From JAKVAV01 sp964651785 (lineage in GTDB: Bacteria > Bacteroidota > Bacteroidia > Flavobacteriales_D > Cryomorphaceae): a DNA stretch of 64,000 bases. The notes under the pieces were generated by a model, which saw only the letters and a program-made list of their open reading frames with translations, was not told where the DNA came from and did not search any database. The stretch is from the NCBI GenBank assembly GCA_964651785.1, contig CAZYWJ010000006.1, positions 27,804 to 91,803 on the forward strand, in the 5' to 3' direction. Positions within the stretch are counted from its first letter, which is position 1; every line of letters starts with the position of its first letter. Shown here piece after piece: positions 42,850 through 51,442 of the stretch. Both the position numbers and the translations under genes were made by a program.

Positions 42850-43664
42850 TAATATTGCTCAGATTCGTTCGGGAAATCCTTTGATCGAACATCCTTCACG
42901 TAATTGCCTACCGCGCCCTTTATTTCTTCATGTAGATTCAGGTATCGACGTAAAAACCGTGGATTGAACTCATGTGTGATTCCAAGCATATCGTGAACAA
43001 CCAAAACTTGTCCGTCAGCTTTTCCTCCCGCCCCGATTCCGATTGTAGGAATGTTTAATTCCGTCGATACCTTCTCCGTCAGTTTAGCGGGTATTTTTTC
43101 TAAAACGATTCCAAAACAACCGGCTTCTTCGAGCATCAATGCATCACGCACCAAAGTTTCGGCCTCTTCGTCTTCTTTGGCTCTTACAGTATAGGTACCG
43201 AATTTATAAATGCTTTGCGGGGTCAAGCCCAAATGCCCCATCACCGGAATTCCGGCAGATAAAATCCTCAAGACACTTTCTTTGATTTCCAAGCCGCCTT
43301 CAATTTTTACGGCATGAGCACCACTTTCCTTCATTATTCTAATAGACGAGGTCAATGCCTCTTTACTATTCCCCTGATAAGCTCCGAAGGGAAGATCAAC
43401 CACTACCAAAGCACGGTTAACTGCTCTTACTACAGACGTAGCGTGATAAATCATCTGATCGAGAGTAATGGGCAGCGTAGTCTCATGACCCGCCATCACA
43501 TTCGAAGCAGAGTCGCCTACTAAAATGACATCCACCCCGGCTTCATCAACGATTTTGGCCATGGAATAATCGTAAGAAGTGAGCATGGCAATTTTCTCAC
43601 CCTTGTTCTTCATTTCCTGCAAGGTATGCGTGGTTACCCGCTTTACATTTGAATGTACAGACAT
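42849..43664 (-). CDS. panB: 3-methyl-2-oxobutanoate hydroxymethyltransferase
   Basis: First committed enzyme of pantothenate synthesis: ketopantoate from 2-oxoisovalerate and methylenetetrahydrofolate. The 271 residues match PanB in length and motifs: KIAMLTSYDYSMAKIVDEAG, VILVGDSASNVMAGHETTLP (metal-binding aspartate), VVDLPFGAYQ, AVKIEGG, VMGHLGLTPQS and the catalytic glutamate in GIVLEKIP, then TIGIGAGG. Other pantothenate genes are not in the window. Confidence 0.96.
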   Translation of the reverse strand: MSVHSNVKRVTTHTLQEMKNKGEKIAMLTSYDYSMAKIVDEAGVDVILVGDSASNVMAGHETTLPITLDQMIYHATSVVRAVNRALVVVDLPFGAYQGNSKEALTSSIRIMKESGAHAVKIEGGLEIKESVLRILSAGIPVMGHLGLTPQSIYKFGTYTVRAKEDEEAETLVRDALMLEEAGCFGIVLEKIPAKLTEKVSTELNIPTIGIGAGGKADGQVLVVHDMLGITHEFNPRFLRRYLNLHEEIKGAVGNYVKDVRSKDFPNESEQY

Positions 43665-43801
43665 ATCAGACTGATTTTATCAGAGTCAAACCTACTGCTT
43701 TTCTCATAGCTGAAAAAATGAGAATGTAGATTGGATTCCCGCTTAAGTCGGAATTTATGACCGTTCATGAATCCTTCGGGTGTATTTATAAGGATAAGCC
43801 C

Positions 43802-43809
43802 TACATTTG
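43802..43809 (+). promoter_or_regulatory. -7 promoter element of the DUF4249-like lipoprotein gene
   Basis: Reads TACATTTG, 19 nt upstream of the chosen ATG at 43829. It supports this start over the upstream in-frame one at 43757. Confidence 0.45.
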
Positions 43810-43828
43810 CGGGATAATTTTTGAAGAC

Positions 43829-44920
43829 ATGCGCAAACCGATTTCAGGCTTTCTTTTTATTTTTTCAGCCATTTTTATCCTTTCACTATCTTCTTGTGAG
43901 ACGGATGTTGAGCTGCTCGCTCCGTATAATGAAACCCCTGTCATTTACGGAATTCTGGACTATACTGCCGACACGCAGTTTGTGCGCATCAATAAAACCT
44001 ATTTGGGGCCGGGCGAACCAAGTCAGTATTCATCCATCAAGGACTCGGTAGAATATGCCTTAGAAGACGTTCTGGCAGTGATAAACAAATATGACAATAA
44101 TGGAAATCTTCTCAACACCTACACTTTAGAGACTACTGAAATTCCGAGTCGAGATCCGGGCATTTTTTACGATGAAGACGTACTTTATTATTACACTGAC
44201 GCTCAAATTTTAACTGAAGACCAGCAAAGCAATCAGGAAGACTTTCTCTTCGAATTGGTAGCCACAATTAAGGGTGAAGAATACAGAGCTGAGACGCGAT
44301 TCCCCGGATTATCACCATCAACGATTCAAACCCCGACTGAGATCAACGGAAATCCCCAAAAATTGCGATTCACCATCACAAACGGAACTTTCACCTCACA
44401 GCGTTTGGAGTTCACCACCGATGCTTTTACAGCTTCTTATTCTACTTCATTCAGAATAAATTTTGATTATGTGAAAACTGATGGCACTCTGGTAGAAAAT
44501 CAGTTTATCGATTATAGCACGGGCGATTTCTCAAATGTTGAACTTACGCCTGGACAACAAATCACGATCTCCTTGAACGGAGAGAACTATTACAGTTTTC
44601 TGGGAAATCAATTGGATTTAATTCCTGAATTATCAGAAGTCCAGATTGAGAATTTTGAGTTCAGAGTTTTAGGCACCACACCAGAATTGAGCAGATATCT
44701 GGATGTAGCTCAACCGGTGAGTCAGTTTACCCCTGTTTTAAATAGCTACACCAACCTCACTAATGGAGGTATAGGTATTTTTAGTTCACTGGGTTTGGAA
44801 TCTAAAGCTGCTTGGTTGGAAGATCGATCGATTCAAAAACTCGCGGAATCACCTTTGACGAATTCCTATTCATATTGCGTGCAGGGCTGGATCGGCAGTG
44901 CTGAGTTATGCTCAGAATAA
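43829..44920 (+). CDS. Surface lipoprotein, DUF4249-like
   Basis: Lipoprotein of 363 residues starting MRKPISGFLFIFS with lipobox LSLSSC, then ETDVELLAPYNETPVIYGIL. That opening, together with the early QFVRINKTYLG, is typical of DUF4249 proteins, beta-rich envelope lipoproteins of Bacteroidota often encoded beside TonB-dependent receptors. Here it stands alone between panB (divergent) and dnaK. Function unknown. The start was chosen at 43829 because it gives the signal peptide and follows a -7 element. Confidence 0.7.
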   Translation: MRKPISGFLFIFSAIFILSLSSCETDVELLAPYNETPVIYGILDYTADTQFVRINKTYLGPGEPSQYSSIKDSVEYALEDVLAVINKYDNNGNLLNTYTLETTEIPSRDPGIFYDEDVLYYYTDAQILTEDQQSNQEDFLFELVATIKGEEYRAETRFPGLSPSTIQTPTEINGNPQKLRFTITNGTFTSQRLEFTTDAFTASYSTSFRINFDYVKTDGTLVENQFIDYSTGDFSNVELTPGQQITISLNGENYYSFLGNQLDLIPELSEVQIENFEFRVLGTTPELSRYLDVAQPVSQFTPVLNSYTNLTNGGIGIFSSLGLESKAAWLEDRSIQKLAESPLTNSYSYCVQGWIGSAELCSE

Positions 44921-45037
44921 TTCTTTCTGTCGTTTTGTCACATTCTTTGACATGATTTGTGTCAATTCTGCCTGAAATCCTCCATAAATACATCCGGTAT
45001 ACCTATTGCTTATTTGTGGTCAAACAAATTGAAAGCA

Positions 45038-46948
45038 ATGAGTAAAGTAATTGGAATAGATCTCGGTACCACTAACTCGTGTGTATCGGTAATGGAAGGT
45101 AACGAACCTGTAGTTATCGCAAATAGCGAGGGTAAACGAACTACTCCTTCAATTGTAGCCTTCACTGAAGGAGGAGAAAGAAAAGTAGGTGATCCTGCAA
45201 AAAGACAAGCGATCACTAACCCCACAAAGACCATTTCATCCATCAAGCGTTTCATGGGAAACTCTTTTGATGAGGTGAAGAATGAAGCCTCTCGGGTACC
45301 TTATAAAGTAGTAAAAGGAGATAACAACACTCCGCGTGTTGAAATCGACGATAGAAAATATACTCCCCAAGAAATATCAGCCATCATCTTACAAAAAATG
45401 AAGAAAACGGCTGAAGATTACTTGGGAACTTCAGTATCGGAAGCGGTGATCACCGTACCGGCATACTTCAACGATTCTCAGCGTCAAGCTACTAAAGAAG
45501 CAGGTGAAATAGCCGGTTTGAAGGTAAGACGAATTATCAACGAGCCTACGGCCGCAGCTTTGGCTTACGGTCTTGACAAAAAGAGTGAGGATGTAAAAGT
45601 CGTGGTATTCGACCTTGGTGGTGGTACCCATGACGTTTCTATCTTGGAATTAGGAGATGGTGTATTTGAAGTACTTTCGACTGATGGAGATACCCACCTC
45701 GGTGGTGATGATTTTGACCAGGTAATTATTGATTGGTTGGTACAAGAATTTAAAAGCGAATACAGCACTGATTTAACGAAAGATCCCATGGCTTTGCAGC
45801 GATTGAAAGAAGCTGCTGAAAAAGCTAAGATTGAATTATCGAGCTCAACGTCAACGGAAATCAACTTGCCTTATATCATGCCTGTGGATGGCGTTCCACG
45901 TCACTTGGTAAAAACATTGACACGTGCGAAGTTTGAGCAATTAGCGCATGACCTGATCCAAAAAACGATTGATCCTTGTGAAAAAGCGTTGAAAAGTGCG
46001 GGCTTGAGTAAGTCTGATATTGATGAGGTAATCTTGGTTGGTGGTTCCACTCGAATTCCTGCCGTAGTGGAAAACGTAAAGAAATTCTTTGGTAAAGAAC
46101 CATCAAAAGGGGTGAATCCTGATGAAGTAGTTTCTATCGGAGCAGCCATTCAAGGTGGAGTGCTTACGGGAGAAGTGAAAGACGTGCTTCTGTTGGATGT
46201 AACTCCTCTTTCATTGGGAATTGAAACAATGGGTGGAGTCTTCACCAAATTGATAGAAGCTAATACCACCATTCCTACAAAGAAATCGGAAGTTTTCTCG
46301 ACTGCTTCAGACAATCAGCCTTCGGTAGATATTCACGTACTGCAAGGTGAGCGCCCGATGGCTTCCGGAAACAGATCTATCGGTCGATTCCAACTTTCGG
46401 ATATTCCACCCGCACCACGAGGTGTACCTCAAATTGAAGTAACCTTCGACATTGATGCCAACGGAATTTTGAACGTTTCCGCGAAAGATAAAGCGACGGG
46501 AAAAGAGCAAAGTATCCGAATCGAAGCTTCCAGCGGACTTTCCGATGATGAAATCGAGAAAATGAAGAAAGAGGCAGAAGCAAATGCCGAGTCTGACCGA
46601 AAAGCGAAAGAAGAAGTAGATACGGTCAACAAAGCAGATTCATTGATTTTCCAAACGGAGAAGCAATTGAACGAATTTGGCGACAAGATTCCTGCCGATA
46701 AGAAGCAGCCTATCGAAGATGCTTTAGCTGAGCTCAAAAAAGCACATGAAGCAAAAGACATTGACGCGATGAACGCAAGTATGGAAAAACTGAATACCGT
46801 TTTCCAAGCAGCATCGCAAGACATGTATAATGCACAGCAGCAAGCGCAAGGTGGCGGAGCTGAAAACACTGAATCGACTACTTCATCAGAAGGCGACGAG
46901 GAGGTAACGGATGTAGACTTCGAAGAAGTAAGCGACGAGAAGAAATAA
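45038..46948 (+). CDS. dnaK: Molecular chaperone DnaK (Hsp70)
   Basis: ATP-driven chaperone, 636 residues as usual. The start is MSKVIGIDLGTTNSCVSVM at 45038; the 27 codons upstream are nonconserved and were excluded. Nucleotide-binding domain (about 1-385) with VIGIDLGTTNS, VVVFDLGGGTHDVSILELG and VILVGGSTRIPAV; substrate-binding domain (about 390-500) with DVTPLSLGIETMGG; helical lid and an acidic, glutamine-rich tail ending in VDFEEVSDEKK, the EEVD-like end. One detail: GGGTHDVS has H where most DnaK have GGGTFDVS. Followed by a strong terminator. Partners nearby are the CbpA-like J protein and Hsp20. Confidence 0.98.
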   Translation: MSKVIGIDLGTTNSCVSVMEGNEPVVIANSEGKRTTPSIVAFTEGGERKVGDPAKRQAITNPTKTISSIKRFMGNSFDEVKNEASRVPYKVVKGDNNTPRVEIDDRKYTPQEISAIILQKMKKTAEDYLGTSVSEAVITVPAYFNDSQRQATKEAGEIAGLKVRRIINEPTAAALAYGLDKKSEDVKVVVFDLGGGTHDVSILELGDGVFEVLSTDGDTHLGGDDFDQVIIDWLVQEFKSEYSTDLTKDPMALQRLKEAAEKAKIELSSSTSTEINLPYIMPVDGVPRHLVKTLTRAKFEQLAHDLIQKTIDPCEKALKSAGLSKSDIDEVILVGGSTRIPAVVENVKKFFGKEPSKGVNPDEVVSIGAAIQGGVLTGEVKDVLLLDVTPLSLGIETMGGVFTKLIEANTTIPTKKSEVFSTASDNQPSVDIHVLQGERPMASGNRSIGRFQLSDIPPAPRGVPQIEVTFDIDANGILNVSAKDKATGKEQSIRIEASSGLSDDEIEKMKKEAEANAESDRKAKEEVDTVNKADSLIFQTEKQLNEFGDKIPADKKQPIEDALAELKKAHEAKDIDAMNASMEKLNTVFQAASQDMYNAQQQAQGGGAENTESTTSSEGDEEVTDVDFEEVSDEKK

Positions 46949-46971
46949 TTCTGATCTGACCGAAATAAAGT

Positions 46972-47009
46972 AAAACGCCCTTTCAAATTTTGAGAGGGCG
47001 TTTTTTTTT
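46972..47009. terminator. Bidirectional terminator between dnaK and the peroxidase gene
   Basis: Long stem AAAACGCCCTTTCAAA with TTTTGAGAGGGCGTTTT and then a run of nine T on the plus strand; the minus strand reads TTTTACTTTATTT after it. It serves both convergent genes. Confidence 0.88.
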
Positions 47010-47011
47010 AG

Positions 47012-48058
47012 TTAGTTCGGATTCTGATAATTCAGATTTGAAACAAAGCTAGAGTCGGTGAGTGTTTTCAGAAAGGCTAAAATATTCGATTTTTCCGCTT
47101 CGCTGAAAAGCTCTTTTTCAGCCATAAAATAATTCATATTGGGATCAATTTGCCGATGTGGTTTGACTCCCTCGCTGTAAAAATCGATTACCTCAGATAA
47201 AGTTTCGAATCTTCCGTCATGCATATAAGGAGCAGTAAATAAAAGATTTCTTAAGCTTGGCACTTTAAACTTTCCCAAGTCATCTCTATTTGCGGTAGCT
47301 TCATACCTACCCTTATCTGATTGACTTATAGAATCCAAACCATTGTTTGCAAATCCGCCATTCGTACCTAGTCCGTGCGCATCCGTGGTATGACAATGCA
47401 GACAATTACCCATTCCCTGGTCATTCACAAATACAAATCCGAGATATTCCTCTTCAGTGAAAAAGTCCTCACCTCTAATGACTCTGTCATATTTAGAGTT
47501 TTGAGAAATTAATGAAAACTGAAATTGAACAAGAGCATCGACAACCAAATTGCTGTCAATATTCTTATTGGGATAGGCTGCTTTGAATAATTCAGGATAA
47601 TTTTCATGAGAGCTTATTCGATCTACTGCTTCTGTCCATTCTAAATTGAGCTCTGTATGGCCTGACACTACTTCCAGTGCTTGGGATTTGAGATCTTTTG
47701 CACGACCATCCCAGAAAAAAGCTTCCGACCACGCCAGATTGAATAATCCGGGAGTATTTCTTCTTTGGATTCTGTCGTTGGAACCGGAGCTGAAAGGTTT
47801 TCCGAAATCGGAAAAAGCGTATTCAGGTCTGTGACAACCGGCGCACGAAATGGAAGAATCCAAGCTTAAGATTGGATCAAAGAAAAGCTTTCTACCAAGC
47901 TCAAGTCCCTCCATGGTAAACGCTTGTTCAAAATCATCCGGTAAAGGCGGAAATTGGCGTGGAATCTCTAATCTATAAGGTCGGGGATTAGAAAAATCCA
48001 AAAATGATAATCCAATTATTCCCGCCAACAAAATGATTGTGTAACACCACCTCTTCAT
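47012..48058 (-). CDS. Di-heme cytochrome c peroxidase (CcpA/MauG family)
   Basis: Periplasmic di-heme enzyme that reduces hydrogen peroxide with electrons from small cytochromes. The 348 residues have an N-terminal membrane anchor or signal (about 5-20) and two heme-binding motifs: CAGCH at 72-76 and CLHCH at 219-223. Also present are GRKLFFDPILS, RRNTPGLFNLAW (the conserved peroxidase loop), and KFKVPSLRNLLFTAPYMHDGRF with the distal-heme methionine. MauG-like roles in cofactor maturation are an alternative, but no partner is visible. Two nt separate it from the T9SS gene upstream. Confidence 0.93.
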   Translation of the reverse strand: MKRWCYTIILLAGIIGLSFLDFSNPRPYRLEIPRQFPPLPDDFEQAFTMEGLELGRKLFFDPILSLDSSISCAGCHRPEYAFSDFGKPFSSGSNDRIQRRNTPGLFNLAWSEAFFWDGRAKDLKSQALEVVSGHTELNLEWTEAVDRISSHENYPELFKAAYPNKNIDSNLVVDALVQFQFSLISQNSKYDRVIRGEDFFTEEEYLGFVFVNDQGMGNCLHCHTTDAHGLGTNGGFANNGLDSISQSDKGRYEATANRDDLGKFKVPSLRNLLFTAPYMHDGRFETLSEVIDFYSEGVKPHRQIDPNMNYFMAEKELFSEAEKSNILAFLKTLTDSSFVSNLNYQNPN

Positions 48059-48059
48059 T

Positions 48060-48986
48060 CTATTCAGTTACCACAACTTTATGAGTTTCCGTTTTAAGGT
48101 TAGAGCGTACCATGACCTCGTAAATTCCGGGTGGGTAGTCAGAAACATCGATGAAAAACTTTGTCGGAATGTTTGAATAGGCTTTCATCAATTTGCCTTC
48201 TTCAGAAAATATTCTCAGTTCTTCAATTACGTGAAATGAATCCCTTTTCTTTAGCTCGATGTTAATTCTTTCCGAAGTAGGGTTGGGATATAGATTAACA
48301 TATGAATTGCTTGCATTTCGTTCCGTGACGGTATGAATAATGGTGGGCTCTAAAAGTAAATTATCGATTATCCATCCGTCACTTTCCCCGGGTATACTAT
48401 CGCTGAAAAAAGTAAAACGAATTTTCAACGTATCATCCAGTGTTGAGAACCAACCGTATTCATAACAAAGCCATATCTCATTCCAGGTTGAATCCGTACC
48501 TGAAAAAACAGGCGTTCCGTCAGATAGGGTATCGAGATTATTATTCTCCCAGCCATACCAATTGTACACATAGGGGCTCGTAAATGCATTTTCCCAAGTT
48601 TCACCATTATCAAAAGAGAAATCAACCGTACCACCATCGAGGGAATCAATATCGAGTTTCTGAACCCATTTAAATGCTGCTATTCCGTAATAGTAATCGA
48701 TAAACTCTTCATCCATGACCACATAAGTGTAAAATACTGCAGTGTCTGATACACCGTATGGATTAATGGTGTCGGTCATTATAGCACGAGGCGGAGAGTA
48801 AGCCTCATCAAAAAAATTCTTTTGAGGTACGCCAATCTGCCAAAGACTCGAGGTGGCATCAATTTGTATACTCAGGGTATCAGTCCAATCATTGGGAGTG
48901 CCATTGTCGAAGTCTTGATAATAGTACTGTGCGAGAGTAATTTGAGAAAAGGCTAAAAATAAGAGTAGAAAGGAGAAATGTTTCAT
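48060..48986 (-). CDS. T9SS-secreted protein of unknown function
   Basis: Protein of 308 residues with a signal peptide (to about LAQ20), one beta-rich domain (about 21-215; YYYQDFDNGTPNDWT, FSFDNGETWENA, SDGWIIDNLLLEP) of the kind found in MAM/jelly-roll surface modules, and a C-terminal sorting domain (VNLYPNPTSERINIEL, about 230-308). No catalytic motif. It is cotranscribed with the di-heme peroxidase by spacing (1 nt), but a functional link is unproven. Confidence 0.7.
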   Translation of the reverse strand: MKHFSFLLLFLAFSQITLAQYYYQDFDNGTPNDWTDTLSIQIDATSSLWQIGVPQKNFFDEAYSPPRAIMTDTINPYGVSDTAVFYTYVVMDEEFIDYYYGIAAFKWVQKLDIDSLDGGTVDFSFDNGETWENAFTSPYVYNWYGWENNNLDTLSDGTPVFSGTDSTWNEIWLCYEYGWFSTLDDTLKIRFTFFSDSIPGESDGWIIDNLLLEPTIIHTVTERNASNSYVNLYPNPTSERINIELKKRDSFHVIEELRIFSEEGKLMKAYSNIPTKFFIDVSDYPPGIYEVMVRSNLKTETHKVVVTE

Positions 48987-49177
48987 AGTTGATAGATTGG
49001 TTAAAATTCAGATGGTAAGTAATGAAATTCTGACTTTAAATATCCGTCAACCAATTCGCGGTTTTTAACATTATTAAATTCCTATTCTTTAAGTTGTGAT
49101 GTATCGGAATTACTATGCACATCCAAACTATTTGATTTTGGAATTAAGAAAATCTTCGCAACAATGACGAAAAATCC

Positions 49178-51442
49178 ATGTTCTTTGCCCGTCAAATGAT
49201 CAACAAAAGAAATTCCGTCATCGCGCTGATTTTGCTGATTGCATTATCCGCATTCTTTGGCACCACTCTACCCGATACGGGGTTTGACTACAATTTTGAT
49301 AAATTTTTCAAACCCGATGATGCGGCCACGGAATACTTCCAAATTCATCGAGATACCTTCAGTACCGATAATGATTTTGTCCTTATCGCCGCAGTAAACG
49401 GGTCAGGTGTTTTGGATCCTGCTTTTCTGAATAAAATCAGAAAGCTATCCGAAGAACTCTCTCAATTGCCGCACGTACGTTCGGTCACTTCTCCCACCAA
49501 CGCCACCCTGCGAATTCAAGAACCGCTCACCGGTACCATCTTTCAAAAACCACTTCTTTCAGGAAAACGCTCTTTGGATTCATTGCGCGTATTCTCCGAT
49601 CCTTCCATAGTTGGCAATCTCTTTTCAGCAGATACCTCAGCCGTTTCCATTTTAATTCAAACAAAAGAATTTCTCAATAAGAATGAGAGTGATGAGCTGG
49701 CAAGTGCTCTGAATGATGTTCTCAACAATTATTCGTTTGACGCAATTCACGTTTCAGGCCGGGCTATCGGACAAGTGGTTTACATCAAAAAAATTCAAAC
49801 GGAATTTATTCTTTTCATGAGCATTGCCATGGCATTTGTGGTGGTCCTGCTTTTCGTAATGTTCAGAAGCCTGAGAGGGATTGTACTCCCCATGGTCACC
49901 GTCTTGCTGGCAGTGGTGTGGAGTGTGGGAATTCTCAACCTTTCAGGAAAAGGAATAAGCCTTTTGCTGAATATGCTTCCGCCCGTCATTTTCGTGGTGG
50001 GTATGAGCGACGCCGTACATCTGTATTCTCGCTATTTGGAAGAATTGAAAAAGGGCGTATCCAAGAGAGAAGCGATACGGCTCATGATTACCGACACGGG
50101 GTTGGCTACATTGCTCACCAGTATTACCACATCCATCGGGTTTGCCAGTCTTTGGTTTACCGGTATTCCCGCATTACAAGAATTTGGTCTCTTCACTGCC
50201 GCGGGTGTTTTGGCAGCATTTGTAATCGCCATTATCATGATGCCGGCTTGTCTTGTGTTATTTCCGGAACCGCAGCGTTATCTCGATTCCAAGAACAACC
50301 GTCGATGGGATGGATTCCTGGGGTTGCTTTTCAATGTGGTTACTAAAAAGCGAAAACCCGTTTTTATTGTTTCGGGAGTGATAACGGTCCTTATGGTATT
50401 TGGCATCAGCCAAATTGAATTGAACAACTTTCTGCTCGAAGATTTGAAAAAGAGCGAAAAGCTTCGTCAGGACTTCACATTTTTTGATCAGTATTTTTCA
50501 GGTGTCAGGCCTTTTGATTTGGGCATTAAATGGTCAGATAATTTTGACAGTTCCGATCCCGAATACTTTCAAGCGCTTGAAAAAATCCATGAATATCTTG
50601 AAGAAGATTACGGCGTAGGTGCAGTCATTTCACCACTCTCCGTTTTGAAAGAAATCAACAGAAGCAAACATGGCGGAAAAAACGAATATTACCGATTACC
50701 TCAAAACAAAGAGGAAATTTCGCGCTTGATTAAAGATTACCAAAAGATTTTGAAGTCCGGCAAGATTTCCAACCTCTCTACTTCTGACGGTGAGTACATT
50801 CGGGTACTCGGAAGAGTCGGTGATTTGGGTGCCAAACATTTTTCCGATAAGAATGAGGCATTTCGAAACTTTTTGAAAAAGGAAGAAATAACCGGTATAG
50901 CATCGATTACCATAACCGGAACGGGAACCTTGATCGACCGTACCAACCAAACTTTGGTTTCAAGTCTGTCAAAAGGATTGGGGGCAGCCTTTCTACTTAT
51001 CTCTGTACTTATGGGCTTGATGTTTCGATCTTTTCGAATGGTTTTGATCGCACTGGTTCCTAATTTACTTCCACTCTTGGCGGTGGGTGCGATAATGGCA
51101 CTCTTCGGAATTCATTTGAACATGAGCACAGGAATTATTTTCACCATTGCATTCGGAATCGCAGTGGACGACACCATCCACTTATTGAGCAGATATAAGC
51201 TGGAGTTGGTAAAAGGTCAGAACTCATTCCAAGCAATCAGAAATGCCTATATGCATACGGGAAAAGCGCTGATTATAACGAGCGTTATTTTGTTCGGTGG
51301 CTTTATCGGTCTTTGCTTCAGCTCTTTTCAAAGCACTTTTTTCATCGGACTATTTGTCACACTCACTTTGGCCTTCGCATTAATTTTTGATTTCGCGCTA
51401 ATTCCGCCTTTGGTTCTTTCTTCAAAAGAAAAAACGTCCTAA
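49178..51442 (+). CDS. RND-superfamily (MMPL) transporter
   Basis: Inner-membrane exporter of 754 residues with two repeats, each one helix, a large periplasmic domain and five helices. Repeat 1 has LLNMLPPVIFVVGMSDAVHLYSRY split by the family GxxxD-type helix; repeat 2 has TIAFGIAVDDTIHLLSRYKLE. These are the hallmarks of MMPL/HpnN-like transporters of lipids or hopanoids. No adaptor or outer-membrane partner lies next to it. The substrate is unknown. Its 3' end overlaps that of the convergent NhaC gene by 4 nt. The upstream interval (48987-49177) has only an 11-codon open frame that overlaps the start. Confidence 0.9.
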   Translation: MFFARQMINKRNSVIALILLIALSAFFGTTLPDTGFDYNFDKFFKPDDAATEYFQIHRDTFSTDNDFVLIAAVNGSGVLDPAFLNKIRKLSEELSQLPHVRSVTSPTNATLRIQEPLTGTIFQKPLLSGKRSLDSLRVFSDPSIVGNLFSADTSAVSILIQTKEFLNKNESDELASALNDVLNNYSFDAIHVSGRAIGQVVYIKKIQTEFILFMSIAMAFVVVLLFVMFRSLRGIVLPMVTVLLAVVWSVGILNLSGKGISLLLNMLPPVIFVVGMSDAVHLYSRYLEELKKGVSKREAIRLMITDTGLATLLTSITTSIGFASLWFTGIPALQEFGLFTAAGVLAAFVIAIIMMPACLVLFPEPQRYLDSKNNRRWDGFLGLLFNVVTKKRKPVFIVSGVITVLMVFGISQIELNNFLLEDLKKSEKLRQDFTFFDQYFSGVRPFDLGIKWSDNFDSSDPEYFQALEKIHEYLEEDYGVGAVISPLSVLKEINRSKHGGKNEYYRLPQNKEEISRLIKDYQKILKSGKISNLSTSDGEYIRVLGRVGDLGAKHFSDKNEAFRNFLKKEEITGIASITITGTGTLIDRTNQTLVSSLSKGLGAAFLLISVLMGLMFRSFRMVLIALVPNLLPLLAVGAIMALFGIHLNMSTGIIFTIAFGIAVDDTIHLLSRYKLELVKGQNSFQAIRNAYMHTGKALIITSVILFGGFIGLCFSSFQSTFFIGLFVTLTLAFALIFDFALIPPLVLSSKEKTS

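Noticed and set aside
44957..45037. Longer DnaK N-terminus
   Set aside because: The extra 27 residues are not part of the highly conserved DnaK start MSKVIGIDLGTTNS and overlap the probable promoter region.
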